From Paenibacillus sp. MAHUQ-63 (lineage in GTDB: Bacteria > Bacillota > Bacilli > Paenibacillales > NBRC-103111): a DNA stretch of 64,000 nucleotides. Below are positions 62,066 to 64,000 of the stretch, piece by piece. The translations under genes were made by a program, and so were the position numbers. Position 1 is the first letter of the stretch. Each line of letters starts with the position of its first letter. The notes under the pieces were generated by a model that worked only from the letters and a program-made list of their open reading frames with translations, was not told the origin of the DNA and did not search any database. Where the stretch lies: positions 1,250,042 to 1,314,041 of the forward strand of contig NZ_JARADB010000003.1 of the NCBI RefSeq assembly GCF_028765165.1, given 5' to 3'.

Positions 62066-62410
62066 TTGTATAATAATATCATGGAATACTGTCTAAACAA
62101 AAAAGGAGCGAACTTAGATTATCCTTTGGGTGCGGGAACTGATCCAGTAGCGATAAAAATTGCAGGTAAAATATTTGCTCTTATTTATGAGAAAAAAGGG
62201 TATTTGGTCCTAAAATGCGACCCGGTGGCAGCGGAAAACTTGAGAGAGCAGCATGTAGACGTTCGACCGGGGTATCATATGAACAAACAGCACTGGAATA
62301 CCATTAATCTCGAGGGTTCTTTGCCAGTCTCGGATATCTTTGAAATGATCGATCACTCTTACGATTTGGTTGTTAAACGTCTTCCTAAGAGCACCCGGGA
62401 GTCTATTTAG
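62066..62410 (+). CDS. MmcQ/YjbR-family protein
   Basis: 114 residues. Family features are LDYPLGAGTDPVAIKIAGKI, YLVLKCDPVAAENLREQ, VRPGYHMNKQHWNTINLEG and the end of the fold DLVVKRLPKS. YjbR-like proteins adopt a CyaY/phospho-binding-like fold and may bind DNA. The start is a TTG at 62066 with GGGAGA nine bases upstream; an ATG at 62081 is the alternative. It overlaps the next convergent ORF by 8 bases. Confidence 0.8.
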   Translation: MYNNIMEYCLNKKGANLDYPLGAGTDPVAIKIAGKIFALIYEKKGYLVLKCDPVAAENLREQHVDVRPGYHMNKQHWNTINLEGSLPVSDIFEMIDHSYDLVVKRLPKSTRESI

Positions 62411-62702
62411 TTTTACCTAAGTCGCACTTCAAAATGCCCAAGTTAATCACAAAACATTTTTTTGGTTTTAACCAACTACTTTCATCATCTTCCGAAAAAC
62501 TTCCATTTTTTTCACCGCTAGTATTTGTGGCCGTAGTCTTCGAGGCAAAATAAAGCTCTCCTTCCTGTAACAGGCTTTGTAGTTTACCTGTTAACTTTAA
62601 AGGGGAGCACCAGTCTCGGCGATCTGTAACTATTAAAATATAATTTTTGCATGAAATGACTGAAATACAAACAGTGCTATGTCGGCTCTTCGATCCAAGC
62701 AT
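62403..62702 (-). CDS. Hypothetical 99-residue protein
   Basis: An open frame starting MLGSKSRHSTVCISVISC and ending CFVINLGILKCDLGKTK. The composition is protein-like, with a Ser/Asp/Glu-rich middle and 5 Cys, but there is no strong ribosome-binding site and no family is recognised. It is convergent with the YjbR-like gene. Confidence 0.4.
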   Translation of the reverse strand: MLGSKSRHSTVCISVISCKNYILIVTDRRDWCSPLKLTGKLQSLLQEGELYFASKTTATNTSGEKNGSFSEDDESSWLKPKKCFVINLGILKCDLGKTK

Positions 62703-62727
62703 TTAATCCCATCAATCGGGAAAAAAT

Positions 62728-63336
62728 TCACGAAGGGAAGGTAGTAAACAAATCTTTTAATTCATGAAGTATAACTCCCTGATATTCGTTGCCAGTATGA
62801 TAGATCTCGCCGATCTCCCGATATATTTGGTTCAATTTCTCCTTATAATCAGGTTCCTGTTTATTTGGATTGTTCTTTTTAAACCTCTCCATCACGGCCT
62901 GAATATAGGCTGGACGCGCTCCCCATCTGCCTAGAACATCACCGGACCCATTCAAGAAAACAGCGATCGGCTGTGCCCGCCCTCCATCCGTGAGAAAGAG
63001 ATCCATAGTTTCCATATGCTCTTCCATAAGCAACACTTCAGTCGAAATGTGACACTGCTCCATCACTCGAAACAGTATTGGGACGTTCCAGATGACGTCC
63101 GGACACCAGTCCGTGCATAGAATCAAACAGTGCAGGTCGGAGCGATTGTTTAATGCAGTATAGAATGCTTTCTTGTCTTCATGCGTCCATGCGAAATTAT
63201 CGTAAACGGAGAAAAACAGATCTTTGGTATTCGGGATATTACTGAGTTCCATCGAACGAATCTGCATGTGATCCATGAACTGTTGAGGTGAAATCCCTTG
63301 ACCGATTTTGTGTGCTAAATTCAATCGTGATTCCAT
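62728..63336 (-). CDS. Thioredoxin-family protein (Thioredoxin_9-like)
   Basis: About 202 residues from MESRLNLAHKIGQG. The core is LHCLILCTDWCPDVIWNVPI, with a WCPD motif in place of the usual CGPC, then the Pro-containing GGRAQPIAVFLNGSGDVLGR. Members of this group are thiol-disulfide or bacilliredoxin-like proteins with one conserved Cys. Start codons at 63495 and 63357 are also in frame, but 63336 gives the usual length and has AAGGGTG upstream. It lies close to trxA but is separated by about 360 bases. Confidence 0.7.
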   Translation of the reverse strand: MESRLNLAHKIGQGISPQQFMDHMQIRSMELSNIPNTKDLFFSVYDNFAWTHEDKKAFYTALNNRSDLHCLILCTDWCPDVIWNVPILFRVMEQCHISTEVLLMEEHMETMDLFLTDGGRAQPIAVFLNGSGDVLGRWGARPAYIQAVMERFKKNNPNKQEPDYKEKLNQIYREIGEIYHTGNEYQGVILHELKDLFTTFPS

Positions 63337-63692
63337 TCCTTCATGCACCCTTTTCATTATTTTTGGGATATTGCGAACTGAGGATCTCCATAAAATAGTC
63401 TTTCGAAGAATCATTTTCAAAAAAACGAGTCCGATTGAGGCTTGATCCTGAAAGCCTTCAAGTTCTCCTTCAATCTCAGGCATTGCATAATACAAAGTGG
63501 AACATCTTCGACCGAACAGCTATTTATTACCATAATGATTGTATCATACCCACGTTACGATGAAATTCATGCAGTAATTTCACAACATATATTTCAAACG
63601 GGAGCTAATGTCCCTACCGTATATTTTTTTAATTCTGCATGTACACTGCTATTTGAATGGAAATATGGTGTATGGGTGTTGTTTACTGACTC

Positions 63693-64000
63693 TCAGGCCT
63701 GCTCGATAGCGGCCTTCAATCGATCTTTCGGCTGCACGCCGACGAGTTGGTTCACGACTTGCCCGTCTTTGAATATTAACAAGGTAGGGATACTCATGAC
63801 GTTATATTTGGCCGCGGATTCCGGATTGTCATCCACATTGATTTTTACGATTTTGGCTTTATCGCCGATCTCGGCGGATAATTCGTCCAGTACCGGAGCG
63901 ATCATTTTACATGGTCCGCACCAAGGCGCCCAGAAATCGACGAGCACGGTGCCCGCTGCGGTCTCATTTTGGAAAGTAGCATCTGTTATCGGTTGAACTG
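63693..64000 (-). CDS. trxA: Thioredoxin, partial at the right edge
   Basis: The frame is open from the right edge to the stop at 63693: QPITDATFQNET, then VLVDFWAPWCGPCKMIAPVL with the WCGPC active site, then MSIPTLLIFKDGQVV with the cis-Pro. The start codon lies just outside the window. It supplies electrons to reductases such as MsrA. Confidence 0.95.
   Translation of the reverse strand, partial: VQPITDATFQNETAAGTVLVDFWAPWCGPCKMIAPVLDELSAEIGDKAKIVKINVDDNPESAAKYNVMSIPTLLIFKDGQVVNQLVGVQPKDRLKAAIEQA

Overview
The window reads as chromosomal DNA of a Paenibacillus-like Firmicute. Support: strong AGGAGG-type Shine-Dalgarno sites with ATG/TTG starts, lipoprotein-type ABC substrate-binding proteins, LplBC-type permeases, YesM/YesN-type histidine kinase and AraC response-regulator pairs, CcpA cre-like sites, perfect GlnR/TnrA-type boxes, a TatA/TatC pair without TatB and a collagen-like protein. 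No rRNA, tRNA, CRISPR array, intact transposase or origin was seen. Species-level assignment is inference.

Layout. (1) 1-5.2 kb: a Gly-X-Y collagen-like gene with a very basic N-terminus runs off the left edge. It is preceded by two glycosyltransferase genes, one of them a three-glycosyltransferase plus methyltransferase chain, so this is probably a surface-glycoprotein locus. (2) 5.5-6.6 kb: a frameshifted small gene and a DoxX-like membrane protein. (3) 6.8-16.7 kb: a carbohydrate module with a large putative glycosidase, a solute-binding lipoprotein, two permeases, and a response regulator with its kinase. (4) 17.0-18.8 kb: a 28-codon ORF coupled to a secreted propeller-like protein. (5) 19.1-31.9 kb: a sugar-acid-type catabolic operon (YjhG-family dehydratase, two SDRs, a TIM-barrel isomerase), a kinase/regulator pair with its own binding protein, and an ABC importer. 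The catabolic operon and the importer share a long upstream motif at the same distance from a TATAAT box. (6) 32.3-36.3 kb: ugpQ and ugpBEA for glycerol-3-phosphate or its diesters. (7) 36.6-39.6 kb: VOC protein, DUF1275 membrane protein, PAS sensor kinase. (8) 39.9-47.0 kb: AraC regulator, uncharacterised 734-residue protein, and a third Lpl-type importer. (9) 47.3-54.1 kb: a multidomain carbohydrase remnant, then a module of Tat-exported flavin amine oxidase, Sec-exported RidA, TatA, a minimal TnrA/GlnR-like regulator, TatC, a LysR regulator and an APC permease. (10) 54.2-56.4 kb: gene debris, including ABC-ATPase fragments and a partial copy of the dehydratase gene from 19 kb. (11) 56.7-64 kb: stress and housekeeping genes (msrA, nitroreductase, peroxiredoxin-like, MocR, Crp/Fnr, YjbR-like, thioredoxins).

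How they work together. The sugar operons pair extracellular capture with two-component sensing and cytoplasmic breakdown, and cre-like sites sit just downstream of several promoters. None of the four importers has an ATPase gene here, so a shared ATPase elsewhere is implied. The most unusual unit is the 48-51.8 kb module. Two perfect TGTNA-N7-TNACA boxes lie between its divergent transcripts, which suggests nitrogen-controlled oxidative deamination outside the cytoplasm, with RidA hydrolysing the reactive imine products and a dedicated TatA/TatC pair exporting the oxidase.
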